In this document: positions 1 through 6,873 of the stretch, one piece after another | How the letters are laid out: every line of letters starts with the position of its first letter | How positions within the stretch are numbered: position 1 is the first letter of the stretch | DNA from: Bacteroidales bacterium UBA1204 | GTDB taxonomy: Bacteria > Bacteroidota > Bacteroidia > Bacteroidales > F082 | DNA: 14,207 nt | Direction of reading: 5' to 3' | Assembly (NCBI GenBank): GCA_002310075.1 | Contig: DBXU01000024.1 | Location: 1-14,207, forward strand | The notes under the pieces: generated by a model | What the model was told of the DNA's origin: nothing | The model's input: only the letters and a program-made list of their open reading frames with translations | Database searches by the model: none | Made by a program: the position numbers and the translations under genes

Positions 1-681
1 TATATGCGTTACGCTGAAAACCACAAGTATAAACTCACCATCTCGAACCTTTTGGAGGCTGACGACGCCGGCATCAAGCAGGTGACGATGAAACTCGAAG
101 GCGACTACGCCTACGGCTACCTGAAAGGCGAGAACGGCGTGCACCGACTGGTACGTGTCAGTCCTTACAACGCACAAGGCAAGCGCATGACCTCGTTTGC
201 CTCAGTGTTTGTCACCCCTCTTATCGACGACACCATCGAAATTGTTGTTGAGCAGTCGCGCCTTTCGTGGGACACCTTCCGCAGCGGCGGCGCTGGCGGC
301 CAAAACGTCAACAAGGTGGAATCGGGTGTTCGTTTGCGCTACCAATACAAAGATCCCTATACCGGCGAGGAAGAAGAAATCCTCATTGAAAACACTGAGA
401 CCCGCGACCAGCCGAAGAACAAGGAAAATGCTTTGCGCCTCTTGAAGTCACAACTCTACGATCGTGAGATGCGACACCGCATGGAAGAACAGAACAAAAT
501 CGAAGCGGGCAAGCTGAAGATTGAATGGGGCAGTCAGATCCGCTCCTACGTCTTCGACGACCGTCGAGTGAAAGACCATCGCACCAACTACCAGACCTCT
601 GACGTACAAGGCGTCATGGACGGTAACATTGATGCGTTTTTAAAAGCATATTTGATGGAATTTGGCGGAAAGAAAGAATAA
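1..681 (+). CDS. prfB: Peptide chain release factor 2 (partial, 5' end outside window)
   Basis: C-terminal 226 residues of RF2, which reads UGA and UAA stop codons in the ribosomal A site and triggers peptide release. The frame is open at base 1, so the true start, and any programmed frameshift near codon 25 as in many prfB genes, lie upstream. The catalytic GGQ is at partial-protein residues 99-101 (bases 295-303), inside SGGAGGQNVNKVESGVR. The codon-recognition loop reads VRVSPYNAQGKRMTSF, placing SPY (bases 160-168) where E. coli RF2 has SPF, and M where the E. coli loop has the His of RHTS. The SP core rather than PxT identifies RF2, not RF1. The C-terminal helical tail is intact and ends in TAA. 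The next gene starts 33 bp downstream with no terminator or recognisable promoter between, so the two may be co-transcribed. Confidence 0.96.
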   Translation, partial: YMRYAENHKYKLTISNLLEADDAGIKQVTMKLEGDYAYGYLKGENGVHRLVRVSPYNAQGKRMTSFASVFVTPLIDDTIEIVVEQSRLSWDTFRSGGAGGQNVNKVESGVRLRYQYKDPYTGEEEEILIENTETRDQPKNKENALRLLKSQLYDREMRHRMEEQNKIEAGKLKIEWGSQIRSYVFDDRRVKDHRTNYQTSDVQGVMDGNIDAFLKAYLMEFGGKKE

Positions 682-714
682 CTTAAAGCAGTTTCAACTA
701 AAATAAAAAACACA

Positions 715-1113
715 ATGAAAATTCTAACCATCATCACCATGTTTTTGGCCCTGTTAGCCAAAGACCCGACTCCAGCCATTCAACAATTTGTGAAGACCTA
801 TTTCCCCAAAACCACCATCCTTTTCACCCAACGCGATGAAGGTGAATACGAGGTGAGACTGAGCGACGGAACGGAAATCGAGTTTACCCGCAAAGGCGAA
901 TGGAAACACATCGATTGCAAGCACTCTAACGTTTATACTAGTGTGCCCGATGCACTTATTCCTGCTGAAATCACCAACTATGTGAAAGCCAGTTTCCCCG
1001 ATGAAGATATCATCAAAATAGACAAGGACAGAAGAGACTGGGAAATCGAATTGAGCAACAGACTGGAAATCAAGTTTGACAAAAAATTCCGTGTCCTCGA
1101 GTACGACGACTAA
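715..1113 (+). CDS. Small PepSY-like (DUF2874-type) protein, probably exported
   Basis: A 132-residue protein of the Bacteroidota PepSY-like family (once described as putative beta-lactamase-inhibitor-like), usually periplasmic; its molecular function is not established. Residues 1-15 form a short hydrophobic N-terminus (MKILTIITMFLALLA) that could be a signal peptide, though the cleavage site is poor. The rest is two copies of one unit, roughly residues 19-64 and 82-128. Each has an amphipathic stretch of the type V-K-x-F/Y-F-P, followed by beta-strand repeats (EYEVRLSDGTEIEF in copy one, DWEIELSNRLEIKF in copy two). The sequence upstream of the ATG is A-rich without a Shine-Dalgarno. A strong terminator follows 22 bp after the stop, so this gene ends the prfB transcription unit. 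Family assignment is from the repeat pattern; a specific role cannot be given. Confidence 0.8.
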   Translation: MKILTIITMFLALLAKDPTPAIQQFVKTYFPKTTILFTQRDEGEYEVRLSDGTEIEFTRKGEWKHIDCKHSNVYTSVPDALIPAEITNYVKASFPDEDIIKIDKDRRDWEIELSNRLEIKFDKKFRVLEYDD

Positions 1114-1135
1114 GGTTTTTCACAAACCAACCATC

Positions 1136-1173
1136 AAGCGGCTTGAAATCTTTCAGGCCGCTTTTGTTTTTTT
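1136..1173 (+). terminator. Rho-independent terminator after the PepSY-like gene
   Basis: Bases 1136-1148 pair with 1151-1163, a 13-bp stem with one G-T wobble (1143/1156) and at most a 2-4 base loop. It is followed by a T-rich tract to 1173 interrupted by one G. It ends the prfB/PepSY unit and insulates cstA. Confidence 0.9.
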
Positions 1174-1206
1174 GCAGTGACTTTACAATATGTATCTCAA
1201 AAAACG

Positions 1207-1214
1207 TATTTTTG
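1207..1214 (+). promoter_or_regulatory. Bacteroidota-type promoter of cstA (-7 box TATTTTTG)
   Basis: TATTTTTG matches the Bacteroidota -7 consensus TAnnTTTG exactly and sits 21 bases before the cstA ATG. A TTTAC at 1182-1186, 20 bases upstream, is the best -33 candidate, though it departs from TTTG. The box continues as GCAG, shared with other promoters in the window. Confidence 0.75.
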
Positions 1215-1235
1215 CAGCCATATAAAACGTGTATT

Positions 1236-2696
1236 ATGATCACTTTCTTTATCGCTTTGGCCGTCCTCATTCTCGGCTATTTTGTATACGGAAAGCTCGT
1301 CGAGAAGATCTTTGGCATCGACCCGCAACGCCCCACCCCTGCCACAACCATGGCCGATGGCGTCGACTATGTGCCGATGAAGCCATGGCGTATCTTCTTG
1401 ATCCAGTTCTTGAACATCGCTGGTGTAGGTCCCATCATCGGAGCCATCATGGGTGCACAGTTTGGCACGGCGTCCTTCCTCTGGATTGTGTTGGGAAGCA
1501 TCTTCGCTGGTGCCGTCCACGACTATCTTGCCGGCATGATCTCGTTGCGTGATAAGGGTGCAAGCCTGCCCGAAATCCACGGCACCTACTTGGGCAATGG
1601 CGCCAAACAAATTATGCGCGCTTTTACCATTATCTTGATGATTTTGGTCGGCGTGGTCTTCGTCAACACACCTGCCACACTACTGAATGCCAACTTCACG
1701 CAAGGCTGGAATCCCTACATCTGGATCATCATCATCCTAGTTTACTACCTGATTGCCACTCTCCTACCTATCGACAAGCTCATCGGCAAAATCTACCCCA
1801 TCTTCGGCATCCTGCTGTTGGGCATGGCTGTTGCCATCTTCGTGGCTTTCCTCATTTACAAACCTGAGATTCCCGAGTTGTGGAGCGGCATGCAAAATCG
1901 CCATCCTGATGCGACCAACAACCCCATCTTCCCGATGATGTTCATCAGCATCGCATGCGGTGCCATCTCTGGTTTCCATGCCACGCAATCGCCCTTGATG
2001 GCGCGTTGCATGGTGAATGAGAAGCAAGGGCGCCCGATTTTCTATGGTGCCATGATCACTGAAGGCATTGTAGCTTTGATCTGGGCTGCTGCCGCTGCCT
2101 ATTTCTTTGGTCCCGACAGCGTCGTCGACGTCACAGGCAAGAGTGGTGCCGCCATCGTGGGTATCATCGCCAACACTTGGTTTACCCCTGTCATCGCTAC
2201 CATCACCATTTTGGGTGTTATTTCAGCTGCCGTCACCTCTGGCGACACGGCATTGCGTTCGGCACGACTCATCATCGCCGACTTCATGCACTTCGACCAG
2301 AAGCCCATCAAGAACCGCTTGATTGTCGCCATTCCCATGTTTGCTGTCACGGCAGCCATCCTAGTCTACAGCATCTCCAATGCCAAAGGCTTCCAAGTCA
2401 TCTGGCGTTACTTCGCTTGGGCCAACCAAGTGTTAGCCACGGTGACACTTTGGGCCATTTCGGTTTACTTAGCCAAAAACAAGGGCAAGTCGTGGTATCT
2501 CATCACCCTCATCCCTGCCCTCTTTATGACCATGGTGACGGGATGTTTCCTCTTCGTAGCCAAGGCTTCCGACGGCGGACTCGGTTCCATCCTGCCCCGC
2601 CCCGTGGGCTACGGCATCGGCGCGGCCATCACCTTGTTAGGGCTGGTGTTGTTTTACATATGGAAAAAACGCCAAAACCGTCTATTAAACGTCTAA
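1236..2696 (+). CDS. cstA: CstA-family transporter (carbon starvation protein A), short form
   Basis: A 486-residue polytopic inner-membrane protein of the CstA/BtsT family, whose characterised members import peptides or pyruvate under nutrient limitation. Family blocks are clear: NIAGVGPIIGAIMGAQFG (residues 60-77), FAGAVHDYLAGMISLRDKGA (90-109), FHATQSPLMARCMVNEKQGR (247-266) and VISAAVTSGDTALRSARLI (328-346). About a dozen hydrophobic segments are visible. It is much shorter than E. coli CstA and BtsT (about 700 residues) and lacks their long C-terminal part, as is common for Bacteroidota and Gram-positive homologues. I chose the ATG at 1236 because it follows a good -7 box; an in-frame TTG at 1143 lies inside the terminator hairpin upstream and cannot be the start. 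The next gene begins 31 bp after the stop and may be co-transcribed. Substrate cannot be told from sequence. Confidence 0.93.
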   Translation: MITFFIALAVLILGYFVYGKLVEKIFGIDPQRPTPATTMADGVDYVPMKPWRIFLIQFLNIAGVGPIIGAIMGAQFGTASFLWIVLGSIFAGAVHDYLAGMISLRDKGASLPEIHGTYLGNGAKQIMRAFTIILMILVGVVFVNTPATLLNANFTQGWNPYIWIIIILVYYLIATLLPIDKLIGKIYPIFGILLLGMAVAIFVAFLIYKPEIPELWSGMQNRHPDATNNPIFPMMFISIACGAISGFHATQSPLMARCMVNEKQGRPIFYGAMITEGIVALIWAAAAAYFFGPDSVVDVTGKSGAAIVGIIANTWFTPVIATITILGVISAAVTSGDTALRSARLIIADFMHFDQKPIKNRLIVAIPMFAVTAAILVYSISNAKGFQVIWRYFAWANQVLATVTLWAISVYLAKNKGKSWYLITLIPALFMTMVTGCFLFVAKASDGGLGSILPRPVGYGIGAAITLLGLVLFYIWKKRQNRLLNV

Positions 2697-2727
2697 TGAC
2701 CATCTAACCCATACTAAAAAACAAACG

Positions 2728-3825
2728 ATGAAAAGAACAATATTGACTCTATTGGTAGGCCTGATGGCCAACTTGGCTTTCGCTGAGAGCATCCTGACCG
2801 AAGGTTTCGAATACGCCAATCAAGATTTCCAAACGCCCATCGGATGGACTTGTGACGACAATTCTTGGCTTTGTGGATACCAAGAAAAAGACCATAACCG
2901 TATACCTCATTCAGGCAATTGGTACGCCTTTACCAATGACGAGGAAGCATGGATGTTCATGCCGCTGAGCCTATTCAACCGAATGGACTATCGTTTTATC
3001 TGCTGGGCCATTTCCGACGGAACCTTTCAACTGGAATTCTGGGCAGGCAACGAATCCAACCCTGACAACATGCACACGCTTCTGCTATCAACCTCCGTCA
3101 GTAGCGGGAACTATGAAAAGTTTTCCTCCTATGTCGACAGCATTCCAGATGGATGTAATTACATCGCAATCCATGCCCTTGCAAGCCCCGGCGCCTCGTA
3201 TCTCACCATCGATGATATTGAAATTGACATGGTCCAACAGTATGATTTTGAGGCTGTAACCATCAGCAATGACACGGCGATGTATCCTGGCACACAGGCT
3301 GTATTTCGTTATATTGTCCACAACACCGGTTACGACCCCGTCGACATCACGGCACACCCTTCCAACGAATACTTCACCGACTTCAGCTGCTATGCAAACG
3401 GCATCAGCGGCATGACCTTCCCAACACAACCCGACGAAACCGTCGAGGTGGTCTTCTATGCCACACTACGACCTGAGGTGGAGCCAGGTTCGGTGGTTTG
3501 GCTCGACATCATGATGACCATCCCTTGTGGTTGCAACACGGCCATGGCCACCTTCTGGGTGACGCCCCTTGCGCCGACACAAGTGTATGAAAACCTTCCA
3601 AACATCAGCATCTATCCCAATCCAGCACTGCATCACGTCACCATTGAGATGGAAGGGTTAGAGCGAGTTTGCGTCTTTGACGAAACGGGTAAAATGATAA
3701 AGAGCGTCCCCACAAACGGAAACGCCCTTCAACTTGATCTTACCGATCTGAAAGCCGGTTATTACTTCATTTCAGCCAAGACACGTTCCACTTCTTCTTT
3801 CGTGAAGCCAATCTTGAAAATGTGA
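2728..3825 (+). CDS. T9SS-exported choice-of-anchor J (cleaved-adhesin-like) protein
   Basis: A 365-residue secreted protein. Residues 1-19 are a typical Sec signal peptide ending in AFA. Residues 22 to about 170 begin SILTEGFEY and have aromatic-rich beta strands ending LTIDDIEI, which matches choice-of-anchor J/cleaved adhesin jelly-roll domains of Bacteroidota surface proteins. Residues about 175-285 look like an Ig-like beta domain with VFRYIVHNTGYDPVDI and a CGC motif. Residues 292-365 are a Type IX secretion type A sorting domain: SIYPNP, then VCVFDETGKMI, then DLKAGYYFI, then a basic terminal strand. The protein should cross the outer membrane through the T9SS and be attached to the surface or released; its ligand is unknown. 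It lies 31 bp after cstA without a promoter I can recognise. Its last 21 codons overlap the 3' end of the opposing gene. Confidence 0.88.
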   Translation: MKRTILTLLVGLMANLAFAESILTEGFEYANQDFQTPIGWTCDDNSWLCGYQEKDHNRIPHSGNWYAFTNDEEAWMFMPLSLFNRMDYRFICWAISDGTFQLEFWAGNESNPDNMHTLLLSTSVSSGNYEKFSSYVDSIPDGCNYIAIHALASPGASYLTIDDIEIDMVQQYDFEAVTISNDTAMYPGTQAVFRYIVHNTGYDPVDITAHPSNEYFTDFSCYANGISGMTFPTQPDETVEVVFYATLRPEVEPGSVVWLDIMMTIPCGCNTAMATFWVTPLAPTQVYENLPNISIYPNPALHHVTIEMEGLERVCVFDETGKMIKSVPTNGNALQLDLTDLKAGYYFISAKTRSTSSFVKPILKM

Positions 3826-5054
3826 GTCGGTTGCAGGTGATAGACCTCATGCTCGGCATGGAAGCGTTTCTCACCTCCACCTGTGACATTTAACATCACC
3901 ACGTCGTCAGCTTTCACCATTTTCTTTTCTATCGCCTGCTGCAATGAAGCGGTAGCTACGGCAGCAGCATGGTAGATATCGATACCTTCCGTTTCCTCAA
4001 ACAGCATTTTGGCTGCATCCGCCTCAGCATTGCTCACCGCGAGGATGTCGCCGTTCGTGTCTTTCAAGGCATCATAGAGTCCACCTGCCAAACCATAAGG
4101 CGGCTTGCGATTGGACAGCACCGGAGCGCAAATCTCCGCTGCATCCTTGCGGGCCTGATCAGCATCGTATGGCAAAAGTGCCCTTGAGTCAGCCTTCCAA
4201 GCCTCATACATAGGCAGGAAAGGCTTGTTTTGTGAGACCATCAGACGGGCTTTGTTGGCACCAAAGCGTCCATCCTCGATGAAACGCAAGTTGGCCTCCC
4301 ATGCCGCGATGGCACCCGTGCCACTACCAACAGCCTGGAAGTAGAAATCAGGCGTGCGGCCGATGAAGGTGGTGGCCGACATCATCGTGGTACCCATGCC
4401 GTCGCGCCGGGCGATGTTCTTGGCACCGCCTTCGGCAAGGTAGCCATCCAACTCACAGACCACATTCGAAAGATTGATGGCATCAAAATAATCACTGCCC
4501 GATTCAGTGGTGATGAGTTTCACACATGGATTCAAAGGTTTGTCGAACCACAAGGCCTTGATATTGTCTTGCGGCACACAAAGCAGCAACTTGATGCCAT
4601 TGTCGGAGCACACCTTGGCAAAGGCACGAGCGGTATTACCTGCCGATGCCACAACAAGAACCTTGTTCCTCTGCTCCTCGCCTAAACGGGCACAAACCGA
4701 GAAAGCTTCCATCTCTTTAAAGGAGCAGGTCGTCATCTTGGCGCCACGTTCTGGCCACCAACCGTTAAAGGTAATATAAAGATTCCGCAGGCCGAGACGA
4801 CGAGCAAGTCCCTCGCTCTTATAGGTAATAGGCTCAGAAGGATGGTTCAACATGGTCTTGATAGGCAACCAGTCGGCATAACGGTACAAACCCAAGCAAG
4901 CCCCTTCCTTAACATCGATCTGTTTGTTTTCATAGACAGGACGCACCATGCTTGGTGTGGGACATTCCTTGTCGTCCAAAGTCCAACCTTCGTCATCGAA
5001 AACTCTGCCTGTGGCAACAGTCTTAAGTTGGTATTTAGTAGCGGTAAAAATCAT
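3762..5054 (-). CDS. Cysteate synthase-family PLP enzyme (threonine synthase-like)
   Basis: A 430-residue fold-type II PLP enzyme resembling, from memory, archaeal cysteate synthase far more closely than ordinary threonine synthase. That enzyme makes L-cysteate from O-phosphoserine and sulfite. Shared blocks are EPITYKSEGLARRLGL (residues 74-89), the TCSFKEMEAF segment with the predicted Schiff-base Lys113, VASAGNTARAFAKV (135-148), YFQAVGSGTGAIAAWEA (238-254), NRKPPYGLAGGLYDAL (315-330) and the TGGG loop (391-394). The archaeal N-terminus carries a CxxC zinc-ribbon-like motif, which is degenerate here (only Cys31 and Cys53). I set the start at the ATG at 5054; the in-frame TTG at 5078 is part of the -7 box. 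In Bacteroidota cysteate feeds sulfonolipid synthesis, so that is the likely role, but an acyltransferase partner is not nearby. Threonine synthase is the alternative. Confidence 0.85.
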   Translation of the reverse strand: MIFTATKYQLKTVATGRVFDDEGWTLDDKECPTPSMVRPVYENKQIDVKEGACLGLYRYADWLPIKTMLNHPSEPITYKSEGLARRLGLRNLYITFNGWWPERGAKMTTCSFKEMEAFSVCARLGEEQRNKVLVVASAGNTARAFAKVCSDNGIKLLLCVPQDNIKALWFDKPLNPCVKLITTESGSDYFDAINLSNVVCELDGYLAEGGAKNIARRDGMGTTMMSATTFIGRTPDFYFQAVGSGTGAIAAWEANLRFIEDGRFGANKARLMVSQNKPFLPMYEAWKADSRALLPYDADQARKDAAEICAPVLSNRKPPYGLAGGLYDALKDTNGDILAVSNAEADAAKMLFEETEGIDIYHAAAVATASLQQAIEKKMVKADDVVMLNVTGGGEKRFHAEHEVYHLQPTHIFKIGFTKEEVERVLAEMK

Positions 5055-5075
5055 AGACTTATCTTTTATGCCCTG

Positions 5076-5083
5076 CAAAAATA
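5076..5083 (-). promoter_or_regulatory. Promoter of the cysteate synthase-like gene (-7 box TATTTTTG)
   Basis: On the minus strand TATTTTTG matches TAnnTTTG and is followed by CAGGG, about 21 bases before the ATG. TTTAC at 5109-5105, 21 bases further upstream, matches the -33 candidate of cstA. The gene therefore probably has its own promoter although queA lies upstream on the same strand. Confidence 0.7.
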
Positions 5084-5155
5084 AAAAAAGTAAATGTTAT
5101 TACAGTAAATAATCGTACTAATTTTATCCGCCGAAGGGAAAAGGAGCAAAAGGGC

Positions 5156-6367
5156 TTATGGAAGGAAAAGACAGCTGTCGCCATAGCTCAAGAATCGAAA
5201 ATCATGATCGAGAGCAAAGCGATAGCATTCCTTCCAACGCTCTCCGATGAGTGCTGAGACCAACAGAAGCAAGGTGCTCTTCGGTTGGTGGAAATTGGTA
5301 ATCAGCCCGGTGATGACATGCATTTTGTAGGAAGGCGCTATCATCAAGGCAGTGCTGGCCTCGAGACGGGTCAAGTCATGTTTGTCGAGATAATCCAATA
5401 TCAGCCGCAAGGATTCCGATGTCTTCAAAGCTTCATGCGCTTCGTATGGATACCATTGTTCAACATGCAAAGGACGGAGAGCAAGGCCTTGTTCTTTCAG
5501 CATCATGCCAATCCAATAGAGGCTTTCCAAGGTGCGCGTGCTAGTGGTGCCCACGGGAACGATGGGTTTCCCTTCATGGTCAATCAGATTTTGTATCAAT
5601 GACTTGCGCACGATGATGGTCTCCGAATGCATGGCATGTTCTCCGATGGTGTCGGTAGCCACCGGGCGGAAGGTTCCAGCGCCCACGTGTAGCGTCACCT
5701 CATCGAAGTCAAAACCTTGTTCACGAAGGGCTTCCATCAGAGGTCTTGTAAAATGCAGGCCTGCTGTAGGAGCAGCCACTGAGCCATCGTAACGGGCAAA
5801 TACAGTCTGATACCGGTCGCGATCCTCGGGCTCGGCATCACGGTGAAGATAGGGCGGCAAAGGAATCTCGCCGGCAGCCTCAAGGACATTGGCAAACGGA
5901 AGTGTCGAAGGTGTCCATGAGAACTCGATTTCGGCATATTGGTCGTTTTGCGACAGACGTTCCGCATAAAGGGTTACCTGCGCACCTCCTGCCAGGAGTT
6001 CCATCGAAAGCTTCCCTTCTTTCCATCGCTTCGAATTGCCAATCAAGCACTTCCATCGTACAGGAGAGGCTGCCGCAAAAGCCACCTGATAATCCTCATC
6101 GGGCTCAAGGCAAAACACCTCAATACGCGATCCCGTAACCTTGTGAAATTGCAAACGAGCCCGAATCACCTTTGTCTCGTTGAATACCAAAAGGGCTTCA
6201 TCAGGGAGGAAACCACCTATGTACTTAAATTGGGATTCTTCTATCTTATTGTCTTTCAACACTAAAAGCTTTGAAGCATCGCGCTCGGCCAAAGGATATT
6301 TGGCAATGCGTTCTTCTGGCAAAGGATAGTCATATTCTTCTATGCAAATATGCTTAACGTCGTTCAT
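5156..6367 (-). CDS. queA: S-adenosylmethionine:tRNA ribosyltransferase-isomerase, long form
   Basis: A 403-residue QueA-family protein. QueA transfers and isomerises the ribosyl group of SAM onto preQ1 at tRNA position 34, giving epoxyqueuosine in queuosine synthesis. Recognisable blocks are LVFNETKVIRARL (residues 60-72), AAPTAGLHFT (198-207), LHVGAGTFRPV (226-236), VGTTSTRTLESL (272-283), GLITNFHQPKSTLLLLVSAL (354-373) and the C-terminal RFLSYGDSCLFL. It is about 45 residues longer than E. coli QueA (356); the extra length is mostly around residues 300-350, where HVEQWYPYEAHEAL and a helical stretch appear. The ATG at 6367 is preferred; the in-frame TTG at 6385 is the end of the -7 box. 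The leader would then be only about 10 bases. Long QueA-like proteins may coexist with a standard QueA in Bacteroidota, so this could be a paralogue with a shifted role. Confidence 0.9.
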   Translation of the reverse strand: MNDVKHICIEEYDYPLPEERIAKYPLAERDASKLLVLKDNKIEESQFKYIGGFLPDEALLVFNETKVIRARLQFHKVTGSRIEVFCLEPDEDYQVAFAAASPVRWKCLIGNSKRWKEGKLSMELLAGGAQVTLYAERLSQNDQYAEIEFSWTPSTLPFANVLEAAGEIPLPPYLHRDAEPEDRDRYQTVFARYDGSVAAPTAGLHFTRPLMEALREQGFDFDEVTLHVGAGTFRPVATDTIGEHAMHSETIIVRKSLIQNLIDHEGKPIVPVGTTSTRTLESLYWIGMMLKEQGLALRPLHVEQWYPYEAHEALKTSESLRLILDYLDKHDLTRLEASTALMIAPSYKMHVITGLITNFHQPKSTLLLLVSALIGERWKECYRFALDHDFRFLSYGDSCLFLP

Positions 6368-6382
6368 CGTCGAAAATTTGCG

Positions 6383-6390
6383 CAAAGGTA
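6383..6390 (-). promoter_or_regulatory. Promoter of queA (-7 box TACCTTTG)
   Basis: Minus-strand TACCTTTG fits TAnnTTTG and lies 15 bases before the chosen queA ATG. No clear -33 TTTG is seen 19-21 bases upstream. It stands back to back with the gtrA promoter. Confidence 0.6.
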
Positions 6391-6435
6391 GGGAAATCTT
6401 TAGATTCGACTATACGAAGTGTTTCAATTATTACC

Positions 6436-6443
6436 TATTTTTG
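6436..6443 (+). promoter_or_regulatory. Promoter of the GtrA-family gene (-7 box TATTTTTG)
   Basis: TATTTTTG followed by GCAA is an exact TAnnTTTG match 24 bases before the gtrA ATG. A convincing -33 element is not visible. Confidence 0.65.
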
Positions 6444-6467
6444 CAAGGTGATAGACAAAGAAAAGAA

Positions 6468-6872
6468 ATGAATGCCATGCAGATTGCCTTAACCCGTGAG
6501 TTCCTGCTGAAGTTCCTAAAATTCGGCGCGGTGGGCTTATCGGGCGTGTTCGTCAACTTTGGCATCACCTATGTCTGCAAGGAATGGCTCAAATGGAACA
6601 AGTACCTCAGCAACATCCTAGGCTTTGTCTTCGCTGCCACCACCAATTACATCCTAAACCGGCTTTGGACATTCCAAAGCGACAATCCTCAGATTGGCAC
6701 CGAATATGCCAAATACTTTTTCATTTCACTAGTAGGCTTGGGTATTGACACCTTGACCGTGTATCTGCTCAACGGCAAACTGAAATGGAATTTCTACCTC
6801 AGCAAGGTTTTCGCCATCGGTTTCGCCACGCTGTGGAACTTTTTTGGCAACCTCTTGTTTACCTTTGCGTAA
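6468..6872 (+). CDS. GtrA-family four-helix membrane protein
   Basis: A 134-residue inner-membrane protein of the GtrA-like family, whose members are thought to help move or flip lipid-linked sugars for glycosylation of surface polysaccharide or cell-wall polymers. Four hydrophobic helices are visible, near residues 15-36, 47-67, 81-101 and 110-132. The two half-repeats end in the typical motifs NYILNRLWTF (60-69) and NFFGNLLFTF (124-133). The ATG at 6468 follows a good -7 box; an ATG at 6477 is also possible, and an in-frame ATG at 6342 lies inside queA upstream of the promoter, so it is rejected. It appears monocistronic. Its stop codon is one base from the stop of the opposing cdd gene, leaving no room for a terminator. 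No glycosyltransferase partner is adjacent, so the substrate is unknown. Confidence 0.85.
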   Translation: MNAMQIALTREFLLKFLKFGAVGLSGVFVNFGITYVCKEWLKWNKYLSNILGFVFAATTNYILNRLWTFQSDNPQIGTEYAKYFFISLVGLGIDTLTVYLLNGKLKWNFYLSKVFAIGFATLWNFFGNLLFTFA

Positions 6873-6873
6873 A

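Noticed and set aside
1143..1235. N-terminal extension of CstA from a TTG at 1143.
   Set aside because: The TTG lies in the stem of the upstream terminator and before the -7 box, and the added 31 residues do not resemble the family.
5055..5155. Riboswitch or terminator in the 101-bp gap between queA and the cysteate synthase-like gene.
   Set aside because: Apart from the promoter boxes the gap is A/T-rich with no stable hairpin or preQ1-type fold that I can see.
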